Positions 22,407 to 30,483 of a stretch of DNA of 64,000 bases are shown here, piece after piece. Each line of letters begins with the position of its first letter. Within the stretch, counting starts at the first letter, position 1. This DNA comes from Bolinopsis microptera (lineage: Eukaryota; Ctenophora; Tentaculata; Lobata; Bolinopsidae), in contig NC_087080.1 of NCBI RefSeq assembly GCF_026151205.1, positions 7,605,096 to 7,669,095 on the forward strand, given 5' to 3'. Position numbers and translations under genes: made by a program. Below the pieces are notes generated by a model, which searched no databases, was not told where the DNA came from, and worked only from the letters and a program-made list of their open reading frames with translations.

Positions 22407-22541
22407 ATGAACATGGAGAGCAACTTAGAACAAGAATATATACATTACCGCGATCCAGATTTGTATTGTTACGAATTTGGCACAAAATCTGGTCACCTTT
22501 GCCACTCCACTGACCCTTGTTCAGCTCACCTGGACCACTAA
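22407..22541 (+). CDS. Small Cys/His-rich ORF, 44 codons
   Basis: The ORF runs from ATG to TAA and reads MNMESNLEQEYIHYRDPDLY then CYEFGTKSGHLCHSTDPCSA and HLDH. A GTAGGC donor follows at 22545. The last ~60 bp and the intron start closely resemble 29398-29500 (SGxxCHxxDPxxxH), so this is a paralogous exon. Whether this frame or the third frame (also open) is coding is unclear. Confidence 0.35.
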   Translation: MNMESNLEQEYIHYRDPDLYCYEFGTKSGHLCHSTDPCSAHLDH

Positions 22542-22697
22542 AAGGTAGGCGGTGTACGTATTATTGTATTTGTGTATTTGAGTGATCTGAAACTCGTAAA
22601 ACACTTTGAATATTGTCTAGACAGCTCACATCTGGAATATCAGGCTCCTATATATAAAAAGAAAGTCTAGCAACGTGATTGTATCTTTTTTATACAG

Positions 22698-22991
22698 CAG
22701 CTGACACAGAGAATATTTCAGACCCTGAAGGACGGAAGAGAGAGAACAAGTACGGACAACACCATCAGACTACAACTTAAACTTAGCAATATCAAAGGTG
22801 ACCCCGTCGAGGAGCTGAGGCAGAAAATCAGCCCAATGGATGTGACAGTTGCGAAAGCTCCCGCAGTCGAGCCCAAACCCGAGTCGATGCCGGTCCAAGA
22901 TAACACCGGATCGGGATCCTCGGGAATGGTCGAAACTCGGAAGCCGGAACAGCCTGAAACCTCCACCGCCGCTAAACTACCATTAGACTAA
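22698..22991 (+). CDS. Terminal exon, low-complexity Pro/Glu/Ser-rich tail
   Basis: Following TATACAG, a 98-codon frame reads QLTQRIFQTLKDGRERTSTD then NTIRLQLKLSNIKGDPVEEL and a P/E/S/T-rich tail ending TSTAAKLPLD before TAA. The base composition is richer in GC than the flanks, as expected for coding DNA. The first part is helical and charged and the tail is disordered. It starts in phase 0. No family was recognised; it precedes the MSRPQ gene by 175 bp. Confidence 0.6.
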   Translation, partial: QLTQRIFQTLKDGRERTSTDNTIRLQLKLSNIKGDPVEELRQKISPMDVTVAKAPAVEPKPESMPVQDNTGSGSSGMVETRKPEQPETSTAAKLPLD

Positions 22992-23165
22992 CCATGAATA
23001 AGGTATTTCATTGGACCAAATATGAGTGGGTGCTCAGACTCGATAGTAGCTCCACACTATGCAAATAGTATTGTATTTATTGCATATTGCTTTGTAAAAA
23101 TTATTTTTATTTGTGTTAACATACTTAAAACTAATATATAATATTATATACCTACACAGATCATA

Positions 23166-23291
23166 ATGTCAAGACCACAAAGAGTAAAAACGCCTCTTAA
23201 ACTGGCGGATGTTCCACCTGCATGTGTGAGGCAATATGCCAGAATCCAGTTTGATGATCAAACATATGAAACGATCCCGCTTGATAAAATA
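23166..23291 (+). CDS. Exon 1, basic nuclear-type protein (gene at 23.2-27.6 kb)
   Basis: The exon starts at ATG and reads MSRPQRVKTPLKLADVPPAC then VRQYARIQFDDQTYETIPLD KI, closed by GTGAGT after a complete codon (phase 0). The style YARIQFDDQTYETIPLDKI matches the N-terminal segment of many invertebrate nuclear proteins, often found upstream of BEN domains, that read YALVxFxDxxxxVVPxxxI. This resemblance is from pattern memory only. It joins in phase with the exon at 23991. Confidence 0.65.
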
Positions 23292-23576
23292 GTGAGTACA
23301 TAGATTATAGATTGATATTACAATTTTGTTGATATAAGTCACGCAATTATCTATGCATATTTTAATCCTGTCAAGTAACCAAAATATATCTATATATACA
23401 ACAAATCGAACAAACATATAAAATAGGCCAAAATGTATTATATAATATGCTAAAAAGTGTGCGTCAGTATGTTGACTGGTGGTGTGTTATAGAAGACACC
23501 TTTCAAACCCTATTTTTATGGCCGCTCAAAGTCTCAATATAATCAAGTTTCAATTTATGAATGAAATGATGAATTA

Positions 23577-23625
23577 GAATTAAAATTAGAATTAGAATTA
23601 GAATTAGAATTAGAATTAGAATTCA
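23577..23625. repeat. (TTAGAA)n hexamer repeat
   Basis: About eight copies of the TTAGAA/AGAATT hexamer occur here. The sequence directly after it (to a TAA at about 23733) is open in one frame and has a coiled-coil-like composition (KKLQNAAQDIQVSQKLLEQC), so a further exon is possible but unsupported by splice sites. Confidence 0.85.
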
Positions 23626-23990
23626 AAATAATTTAAAGAAGCTTCAAAATGCTGCGCAGGACATTCAAGTCAGTCAAAAACTGTTAGAACAATGTAATGC
23701 CCTTCTAAGAATCAAAACATATAGTAGTATGTAATAAGTTATAGAATATAAGTAAATTTGTTACAGTACTAATATAATATTTAATGTTAAACTGTGCGCA
23801 TTAAATAGTGACAAGTGTGAATATATTTATGAATCATAATTGTCCTTTATAAATACAGATACGAGAATTAACATCGGGAACAACAACTTTTACAGTTACT
23901 CTGATATCAGTTATATAACTTGCTGAAAATAACAACCTAATACAATCAGCAATAACCATTAACTGGTGAGCTGGTAAAGGTGGGATTCAG

Positions 23991-24060
23991 ATACACTGCT
24001 GTATACATCGAGCTGACCACAAAGAAGAGACCTACAATGTGGAGATCCTCTACATAATAA
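23991..24060 (+). CDS. Exon 2, basic nuclear-type protein
   Basis: Flanked by GATTCAG and GTTAGT, the 70-bp exon reads IHCCIHRADHKEETYNVEIL YII and exits in phase 1 (A|). With the next exon it gives YNVEILYIISEAEKKRLDGL, the layout of the YxAxIlxIg...AEkKR segment common in the same protein group. Entry phase 0 matches exon 1. An additional short exon may lie between exon 1 and this one. Confidence 0.6.
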
Positions 24061-24138
24061 GTTAGTAATTGTCCCTTATATGAACTTCATTATTTTCGTC
24101 TGTGAATGAGTTATTTTACACAACTCTTTCATTCATGT

Positions 24139-24898
24139 TTACCTTACTCGGGATTATTACGACGGGTTTATTAACGACCGGTAAAAATATGGTTCGGGAA
24201 AAATATGGCGAAATTGCTCAAAACCCACCACATTTTCCCGGTCGCCATTTTACCGGTGTCCAACCTTTCAATTTTAGATTCAAAAATTTTGTCTCAGATG
24301 TAAATTTTCTTATTAGAGATAAGCAAGTTTAGAAATTTTCGCCTTCCTAAAACTTGAGAAACAAGTCGAATTATCAATAATTAAATGTTTACGTGTATCA
24401 AATAACCATTATAACTCAATTTGTAGAAAATCTTCGAAAGAATGCATCGTTCACATTGTTTAGAATTATGAATAAATGACTGATGAAACTGATTCATGTT
24501 ATTGACAGTTTTAATTAATTCAAGTTTTAATTTAACTGTTACTTTTACTTTGAGTCCTATTTCATTATGTAGAGATAGTCAATACCTAAGAAATTAAAAA
24601 TTGGCCTATTTAAATCAACTTTGACAATAAGGATATATGACAAGAATTGGGCAAAAAGGTGAATTTTTTGCAATTTTAGCCAAATGAAGTCGAAAAACCT
24701 ACAACAAGTGTCCCAATAGTCTTCTTTAGTGAATATACGACAACGATTAAAATATGAGCACCCATACCCCTTGGGAAGCCTAAAAGCTGAGTCGGCGGGT
24801 TTATTAACGACCGGTGAAAATGTGGTTCGGGAAAAATATGGCGAAATTACCCTAAACCCGCCACTTTATCCCGGTCATAATAATCCCGAGTAAGGTAA
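24139..24898. mobile_element. Short TIR element, ~760 bp, in an intron
   Basis: It begins TTACCTTACTCGGGATTATT and ends with the near-exact reverse complement (AATAATCCCGAGTAAGGTAA). The interior holds two related blocks containing TATGGTTCGGGAAAAATATG / GTGGTTCGGGAAAAATATGG. No coding sequence and no clear target duplication were seen. Confidence 0.75.
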
Positions 24899-25419
24899 CT
24901 TATTATTTTAGTCATTCGTATTATTATGTGATTTTATATTTCTTTTTTTTAATATAGGGGCCCCCCCCCCAATATAATTGGCTGCCAATTCTACCCTTCA
25001 TATTTATTACATGCTTCTAACAGCAAAGGCAAGAGCTAACTGCAGTTGAGACTGGAGAGTTAGTAATTTCCAGAATTTGTCCAAATATTTCCATCTGGAT
25101 TTAGTAACCCTTTCTGAGAGTGGTTTAACGTTGTATACATACATAATATTATATCATATTATATCAAACATATATAATTTATAATATACTGAACGACCCA
25201 GGTTGAAGCTAGTAGTATTCTTTGAAAGAAATTTGTAATTTAATCGTGTAAAAAAAACATCCCAACATCCCAATCGAATAATTAATTAATATATAACATC
25301 TATTAGGTCAAAAGCAAAAAGTTGCACAGTAACGCATATAAAAACGTGCATGGGCTTCTAGTATGTACGATATAATAAGAACGATTTATTAACGATCACT
25401 TAATTTATATTTCATGCAG

Positions 25420-25465
25420 GTGAAGCTGAAAAGAAACGATTAGATGGTTTAGCAGCCGGGAAGAG
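25420..25465 (+). CDS. Exon 3, basic nuclear-type protein
   Basis: CATGCAG|GTGAAGC opens a 46-bp exon reading (S)EAEKKRLDGLAAGK(R) and exiting in phase 2 at GTTAGT. It can splice in frame to either 26347 (R-KKNVN..., short tail) or 26725 (R-RKNQR..., long Pro/Gln tail). Confidence 0.6.
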
Positions 25466-25654
25466 GTTAGTGTAATATATTGTTAGCAATTAACGTGCAT
25501 CATTATAGACTTAAGGCTGGACGAACACAAATATTTTTGTGGCATATCAACAATTATGATATTTGAAACTGCTCCCTTTAAATCGCTCACCCAAATTAAA
25601 AATTGTGATAAGGCCCTTTAAGATATGAAATTGAAAGTAACCTAATTCGGTGTA

Positions 25655-26115
25655 TTTTTGGACGCTGATTCCGAATCACCCTCATGTTTCTCTGGACAGT
25701 TGTCAGTTACGGGTTAGGGTTGGGGTTGGGGTTGGGGTTGGGGTTGGGGTTGGGGTTGGGGTTGGGGTTGGGGTTGGGGTTGGGGTTGGGGTTGGGGTTG
25801 GGGTTGGGGTTGGGGTTGGGGTTGGGGTTGGGGTTGGGGTTGGGGTTGGGGTTGGGGTTGGGGTTGGGGTTGGGGTTTTTTGGACGCTGATTCCGAATCA
25901 CCCTCATGTTTCTCTGGACAGTTGTCAGTTACGGGTTAGGGTTGGGGTTGGGGTTGGGGTTGGGGTTGGGGTTGGGGTTGGGGTTGGGGTTGGGGTTGGG
26001 GTTGGGGTTGGGGTTGGGGTTAGGGTTGGGGTTGGGGTTGGGGTTGGGGTTGGGGTTGGGGTTGGGGCTGGGGCTGGGGCTGGGGCTAGGGCTAGGGTTA
26101 GGGTTAGGGTTAGGG
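25655..26115. repeat. Telomere-like TTGGGG/TTAGGG arrays, two tandem blocks
   Basis: A ~55-bp leader (GACGCTGATTCCGAATCACC through CAGTTGTCAGTTAC) is followed by GGGTTAGGG and then about 26 GGTTGG-type hexamers (25711-25876). The leader plus array then repeats at 25877-26115, ending in GGGGCT variants and four TTAGGG units. The core is TTGGGG while the edges are canonical TTAGGG. It lies in an intron between exons 25420-25465 and 26347-26410, is G-quadruplex-prone on the plus strand, and gives spurious GLGLGL/GVGVGV ORFs. Confidence 0.95.
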
Positions 26116-26346
26116 CAAAAACCATTTTGGTCACGTGATCTGACACGGATTCGATTGTTTAGGGCTTGAGTTAGAGCTATGGTTGTGGTTACGGTTATGA
26201 ATAGCTTCGGGGTTCTGGTTAAGATTAGCTGTTATGGTTGGGATAAGGGTTTTATGTGTGAAACAGTATTGTTCAGTTGCAAAGCAATAAAAACCAAAGT
26301 CACGTGATAATTTTAGATACATACTGTACAATTTTTATATTCGCAG

Positions 26347-26410
26347 AAAGAAGAATGTAAATGTAAAGGACAATGAGAAGGCAAAGAAGAAACGAAAGAC
26401 ACTTCCGTAA
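26347..26410 (+). CDS. Exon 4a, alternative short terminal exon with basic tail
   Basis: ATTCGCAG|AAAGAAG opens an exon reading (R)KKNVNVKDNEKAKKKRKTLP and a TAA. It is entered in phase 2, completing the split Arg codon of exon 3. KAKKKRK looks like a nuclear localisation signal. Use of this exon gives a protein of about 100 residues. Confidence 0.55.
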
Positions 26411-26724
26411 GACACCGAGTTTACATCGAGTTCTTTTCTTAAAAATTCTTGTTTATCTTCTGATCACATCCAGTTAATTGTGTCGGAGAAACTTGGTTGC
26501 CGACGTATATTGCGCAATTGTCGTCAGAACTTTTATGAAATAGCCTTTTTTGTTGTGAAATTAAGGTAGACATGAGGTTTTTCAATAACAAGCCTGATTT
26601 TATCATGCAGTTGTTATTTTCAGAAAGGCCAATGTTCAGACTTCAGAATAAACGTGTTTAGCAGGCATAAAACATTACCTTGCTTTAAATTATATTACGA
26701 AAGATTTCTAAAATATTGCTACAG

Positions 26725-27030
26725 GAGGAAAAACCAACGATCAGAACCGCAACAACAGTCACCAGCCCAGTTACCAGCTCAGTCGCCACCCCCATCGCAA
26801 CCCCCGTCGCCAGCCCAGACGACAGCCCAGACACAAGCCTGGTCGCCCGCTCCGTTGCCAGCCCAGACACAAGCCCGGTCGCCAGCTCATTTGCCAGCCC
26901 AGACACAAGCCCGGTCGCCAGCTCATTTGGCAGCCTGGTCGCCCGCTCCGTCGCCAGCCCTATCGCCAGCCCCATCTCCACTCGCCAGCCTGGTCGCCAA
27001 CCCGGTTGCAGTCAGTCAACCCGGCAATGG
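26725..27030 (+). CDS. Exon 4b, Pro/Gln/Ala-rich repeat exon
   Basis: TGCTACAG|GAGG starts a phase 2-2 exon of 306 bp. Of three open frames, only the one reading (R)RKNQRSEPQQQSPAQLPAQ joins in phase with both neighbours. It contains a 12-residue repeat close to PAQTQARSPAHL (36 bp at DNA level) and ends VAVSQPGN(G). It is likely disordered. Skipping exon 4a and using this exon gives the long isoform. Confidence 0.55.
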
Positions 27031-27140
27031 GTCAGTATTATAAATTGTTAACAATTAACGTACATCATCATAAACGTAAGGCTGGTCGAACACAAATATT
27101 TTTTGCAGCAAATTATGAGATTTCTAAAATATTGTTTCAG

Positions 27141-27338
27141 GAGGGATCAGTATAAATACTGGGATAACCAGGAAGCCGATTTGACTGTCTTGACAGTCCC
27201 GCTCTTTGCTAGCCGTCAAGCTCCAGCATTGTTGACCACCCCGGCAACACCTCCGGCCCTGGTCCCGACGACACCTCCTACCCAGGTGTCAGCTACTCCC
27301 CCTCCCCCTTCTTACTATCAGACACCATATCTTGACCT
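27141..27338 (+). CDS. Exon 5, Pro/Thr-rich segment
   Basis: GTTTCAG|GAGGG opens a 198-bp phase 2-2 exon reading RDQYKYWDNQEADLTVLTVP then a P/T-rich run and SYYQTPYLD(L), with a GTAAGC donor. The 5' intron is similar to the intron before exon 4b (TTCTAAAATATTG and GGCTGG-CGAACACAAATATTTTT), so exons 4b and 5 probably arose by duplication. Confidence 0.6.
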
Positions 27339-28187
27339 GTAAGCGCTTTGTAATTGTCCTAATATGAGATCAGTTACTATCAAGTTGACTGTATCATTGC
27401 TAAAATATAATATTAATAATTACATTACATTTTAAAAATTCATTTTTTGTCAAGTCGAAATCTACGGGGCTAATTATAAATTTTAACTACTTAACTGTTG
27501 TCTATTTCAGGGCTAAAGCGCACACAAGGAAGGTCCAAAAAGCGATAGCAGGAAAATTAACGACTATTCCATAATGGATACTGGATAGGTATGTTGGCAC
27601 ACTGAATTGTACAATTAGAAGGTTCAATTTAAAGCGTGAATTAATGTTCGAGGGCAATAACCGCTTGCACAACCAATCCCTGACCTGTGCTCCACTGTGT
27701 TTGAGAGATATTATCATCCTCTTTAAAGTTTAAATATGTTATATGTTATATAATGATGAATGCCAGCGTCTGCAATTTTATGTTTTATCGTCCGAAAGAC
27801 AATTTACAATCACAGAATGTGAATCTTAAACAACTTCCTATCAAGATTGATGGAGGACTTGTCCCAAAGTGAGGACATCATAAAAGAAACATCAATAGTG
27901 GTAACACTAGTATTTAAAGTGCTTAAAGACCTCCATAAAAAAAGAAAGGTTTGCGGTAACTCAAACTTTGGCGATCTAGCGTTTACAACGCCCATTATAA
28001 GGCATCCCCCTCCTGTGTGCCAACCAGCAGAGCTTTTGTCGAGACCTTTTTCCATTAAAAGCTTAATTTATTAAAAAATCTCTACGCTGCACTTAATTGA
28101 TTTTCTTATTCCACAGAAAGGGAGAAGCGGGTCCTCTTCGGACGAAAGAGGGCTGAGCAGCTGGGATTTTGAGTTCCTCAAAGCCCT
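27339..28187 (+). repeat. Duplicated cassette D1
   Basis: From the intron after exon 5 to the middle of the exon at 28117, this block is nearly identical to 30074-32934 (minus a 2-kb insertion) and to 33112-33889. It includes terminal exon 27511-27574, an ORF-like conserved segment with NASVCNFMFYRPKDNLQSQN, and the KGRSGSSSDERG exon start. Identity ends inside that exon, where D1 continues NFHRPSQTEKPDW but D2/D3 continue LLVDEEVLARID. Confidence 0.9.
27511..27574 (+). CDS. Exon 6, conserved terminal cassette copy 1
   Basis: ATTTCAG|GGCTAAAG opens the last exon, reading (L)AKAHTRKVQKAIAGKLTTIP and TAA. The phase-2 entry completes the Leu codon from exon 5. The same exon occurs again at 30240-30303 (intact) and 33219-33261 (early stop), inside a larger duplicated block. 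Confidence 0.6.
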
Positions 28188-28266
28188 TAATTTTCACCGA
28201 CCCTCCCAGACCGAGAAGCCGGACTGGCGGGACTGGAAGGAGAAACCGGCCAAGACTCTGTTTTCG
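28117..28266 (+). CDS. Exon, CCHC-like/proline-repeat gene (first seen)
   Basis: TTCCACAG|AAAGGG opens a 150-bp exon, open in one frame only: KGRSGSSSDERGLSSWDFEF then LKALNFHRPSQTEKPDWRDW and KEKPAKTLFS, with a GTACGT donor in phase 0. The higher GC and the single open frame support coding. It joins in phase to the exon at 28494. Its first 25 residues are shared with the D2 and D3 exons. Confidence 0.65.
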
Positions 28267-28493
28267 GTACGTTAAACTTTTGTTGTAACAACTAACATGT
28301 AATTACTAAATACTAACTCCAGTCTTCTCAGAAGACTGGAGAAGACTGGACTCAGAAGACTGGAGAAGACTCTTCTGTCATTTTCTCGATTTAATGTTTA
28401 TATTCTACCATTGCAAGTTGAGGTGACTGGTGACCTATGCCAAGCCAGAATGTATACAAAAAACAACTCAAAGATACAAATTTTATTATTTAG

Positions 28494-29330
28494 GCTAATG
28501 GAATAATTAATTTCAGCTGTCAGAGACCGGGACACCTCATCAGGGACTGTGTTGAACCCTATCCCTCCCGCCAACCCGCCAACCGTCAACCCCCACCCAC
28601 CCTGCCAACCAACCCCCCACCAGCTCCCCACCGGCCTCCTACCAGCCCACCACCGGCCCCCCACCAGCCTCCTACCAGCCCACCACCGGCCCCCCACCAG
28701 CCTCCTACCAGCCCACCACCGGCTCTCCACCAGCCTCCTACCAGCCCACCACCGGCCCCCCACCAGTCTCCTACCAGCCCACCACCGGCTCCCCACCAGC
28801 CTCCTACCAGCCCACCACCGGCCCCCCACCAGCCTCCTACCAGCCCACCACCGGCCCCCCACCAGCCTCCTACCAGCCCACCACCGGCCCCCCACCTGCC
28901 TCCTACCAGCCCACCACCGGCCCCCCACCAGCCTCCTACCAGCCCACCATCGGCCCCCCACCAGCCTCCTACCAGCCCACCACCGGCCCCCCACCAGCCT
29001 CCTACCAGCCCACCACCGGCCCTCCACCAGCCTCCTACCAGCCCACCACCGGCCCCCCACCAGCCTCCTACCAGCCCACCACCGGCCCCCCACCAGCCTC
29101 CTACCAGCCCACCACCGGCCCTCCACCAGCCTCCTACCAGCCCACCACCGGCCCCCACCAGACTCCTACCAGCCCACCACCGGCTCCCCACCAGCCTCAT
29201 ACCAGCCCACCACCGGCCCTCCACCAGCCTCCTACCAGCCCACCACCGGCCCCCACCAGCCTCCTACCAGCCCACCACCGGCCCCCCGCCAGCCTCCTTC
29301 CAGCCCCCCACCAACACCACCTGGCACTAG
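28494..29330 (+). CDS. Degenerate CCHC zinc knuckle plus 11-residue proline repeat
   Basis: The acceptor TTATTTAG|GCTAATGG continues the frame from 28266: ANGIINFSCQRPGHLIRDCV then EPYPSRQPANRQPPPT. NFSCQRPGHLIRDC fits the retroviral-type knuckle CxxCxxxxHxxxxC except that the first Cys is Asn. A long repeat of PPTSPPPAPHQ (33 bp) follows for about 18 units. Single-base-short units near 29150 and 29250 shift the repeat into LLPAHHRP and then ASYQPTTGP phases before TAG at 29328. The protein is likely RNA- or protein-binding and disordered. All other frames over the repeat are also open, so the frame choice rests on the knuckle and the splice phase. Confidence 0.6.
   Translation, partial: ANGIINFSCQRPGHLIRDCVEPYPSRQPANRQPPPTLPTNPPPAPHRPPTSPPPAPHQPPTSPPPAPHQPPTSPPPALHQPPTSPPPAPHQSPTSPPPAPHQPPTSPPPAPHQPPTSPPPAPHQPPTSPPPAPHLPPTSPPPAPHQPPTSPPSAPHQPPTSPPPAPHQPPTSPPPALHQPPTSPPPAPHQPPTSPPPAPHQPPTSPPPALHQPPTSPPPAPTRLLPAHHRLPTSLIPAHHRPSTSLLPAHHRPPPASYQPTTGPPPASFQPPTNTTWH
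28620..29305. repeat. 33-bp proline-coding minisatellite
   Basis: The unit is CCCACCACCGGCCCCCCACC plus AGCCTCCTACCAG, in about 20 copies. Most copies are exactly 33 bp; at least two are 32 bp (five instead of six C). It produces long shadow ORFs on both strands (for example GGLVGGWWGA on the minus strand). Confidence 0.95.
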
Positions 29331-29397
29331 CTGAATGATCAATGATGATTCATTATGAATTTTAAATTTACTTTTAATTTTATGATATTGAGTGCAG

Positions 29398-29462
29398 ACA
29401 CAATTTCCGGACAACCCTGCCACCCTGATGATCCTTTCCCGTCTCACATGCACCAGTCCAAG
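29398..29462 (+). CDS. Possible small exon, paralogue of the 22.4-kb exon
   Basis: The segment lies between a GTGCAG acceptor and a GTAGGC donor. The exon end and the following ~40 bp of intron match 22487-22580. Two frames are possible: TISGQPCHPDDPFPSHMHQS, or TQFPDNPATLMILSRLTCTS; only the second joins without a stop to the next exon. Confidence 0.35.
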
Positions 29463-29955
29463 GTAGGCAGTGTACGTATTATTGTATTTGTGTATTTGTT
29501 TGTCTGTCTTTTTGTCAATTGAACTCAGAATCTTCTGTCGATTTTCATCATCAAAGTTTGTTTTCAACTTTCAAAGTAAAAACATGGTGTACATAACAAG
29601 CTGCACATAGTCATTAATACAAGTTTGCAATGTACGCACACAAAAAGAAAACTATGTGAACATTAAATTGTTACAAACAAAAAGTTATCCATTTTATGTT
29701 GAACGAATTTCCGGCAGAATTACCAATAAACTGTCTGATATTGTAATTACAGTTAATGCGATTACCGAGTTTTGTCCCATTATCTGATATATTACTCTAC
29801 CATTGTTTATATATTAGTTGAGCATTTACAGCTGAATAGATCTTTACTTGAGCATCGCTTCGTTGTCTAAAGGTCAAACCAGAGTCGAAAATTAAAATTT
29901 GATACAGCAATTCTCTTAAGAATACGTTGAGACAGAAATTTGCCTATATTTCCAG

Positions 29956-30073
29956 ATATGACAACCGCAAATTTAACCGTGGACGAGGACAACTTGTTCC
30001 GGATTTATCTCGACGAAAAGACGAACATGGCAAAAATATGCGGTTTAATAAACCGCGTGTACATGGAGACAGA
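29956..30073 (+). CDS. Exon joined to terminal cassette copy 2
   Basis: ATTTCCAG opens the exon and a GTAAGC donor closes it. From ATG at 29958 the frame reads MTTANLTVDEDNLFRIYLDE then KTNMAKICGLINRVYMETE and exits in phase 2, which joins in frame to AKAHTRKVQ at 30240 and gives a 59-residue protein. A second frame (YDNRKFNRGRGQLVPDLSRR) is also open but would stop immediately after the splice, so the ATG frame is preferred. Confidence 0.5.
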
Positions 30074-30239
30074 GTAAGCGAATTGTCCTAATATGAGATC
30101 AGTTACTATCAAGTTGACTGTATCATTGCTAAAATATAATATTAATAATTACATTACATTCAAAAAATTCATTGTTTGTCAAGGCGAAATCTAGGGGGCT
30201 AATTATAAATTTTAACCACTTAATTGTTGTCTATTTCAG

Positions 30240-30303
30240 GGCTAAAGCGCACACAAGGAAGGTCCAAAAAGCGATAGCAGGAAAATTGACGACTATTCCA
30301 TAA
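30240..30303 (+). CDS. Conserved terminal exon, cassette copy 2
   Basis: The same 64-bp exon as 27511-27574, reading AKAHTRKVQKAIAGKLTTIP then TAA, preceded by TATTTCAG. The coding sequence is unchanged apart from one silent base, while the downstream intergenic copy is split by the insertion at 30484-32505. Confidence 0.55.
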
Positions 30304-30483
30304 TGGATACTGGATAGGTATGTTGGCACACTGAATTGTACAATTAGAAGGTTCAATTTAAAGCGTGAATTAATGTTCAAGGGCAATAACCGCTTGCACA
30401 ACCAATCCCTGACCTGTGCTCCACTGTGTTTGAGAGATATTATCATCCTCTTTAAAGTTTAAATATGTTATATGTTATATAAT

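Noticed and set aside
25650-26169. Long ORFs encoding GVGVGV/GLGLGL or PNPNPN on both strands
   Set aside because: They are the translation of the telomere-like hexamer array, open in many frames because the unit lacks stops.
27847-28074. 75-codon ORF (MEDLSQSEDIIKETS...) repeated at 32489-32830
   Set aside because: Conserved because the whole cassette is duplicated. In D3 the corresponding frame is broken, and a minus-strand ORF over the same bases is equally long, so coding is not shown.
28398-29126. 242-codon minus-strand ORF (GRRLVGGRWWA repeats), a 212-codon ORF in another frame and a 261-codon plus ORF (PTSLLPAHHRP)
   Set aside because: Shadows of the 33-bp repeat. Only the plus frame continuing from the knuckle exon has splice-phase and motif support.
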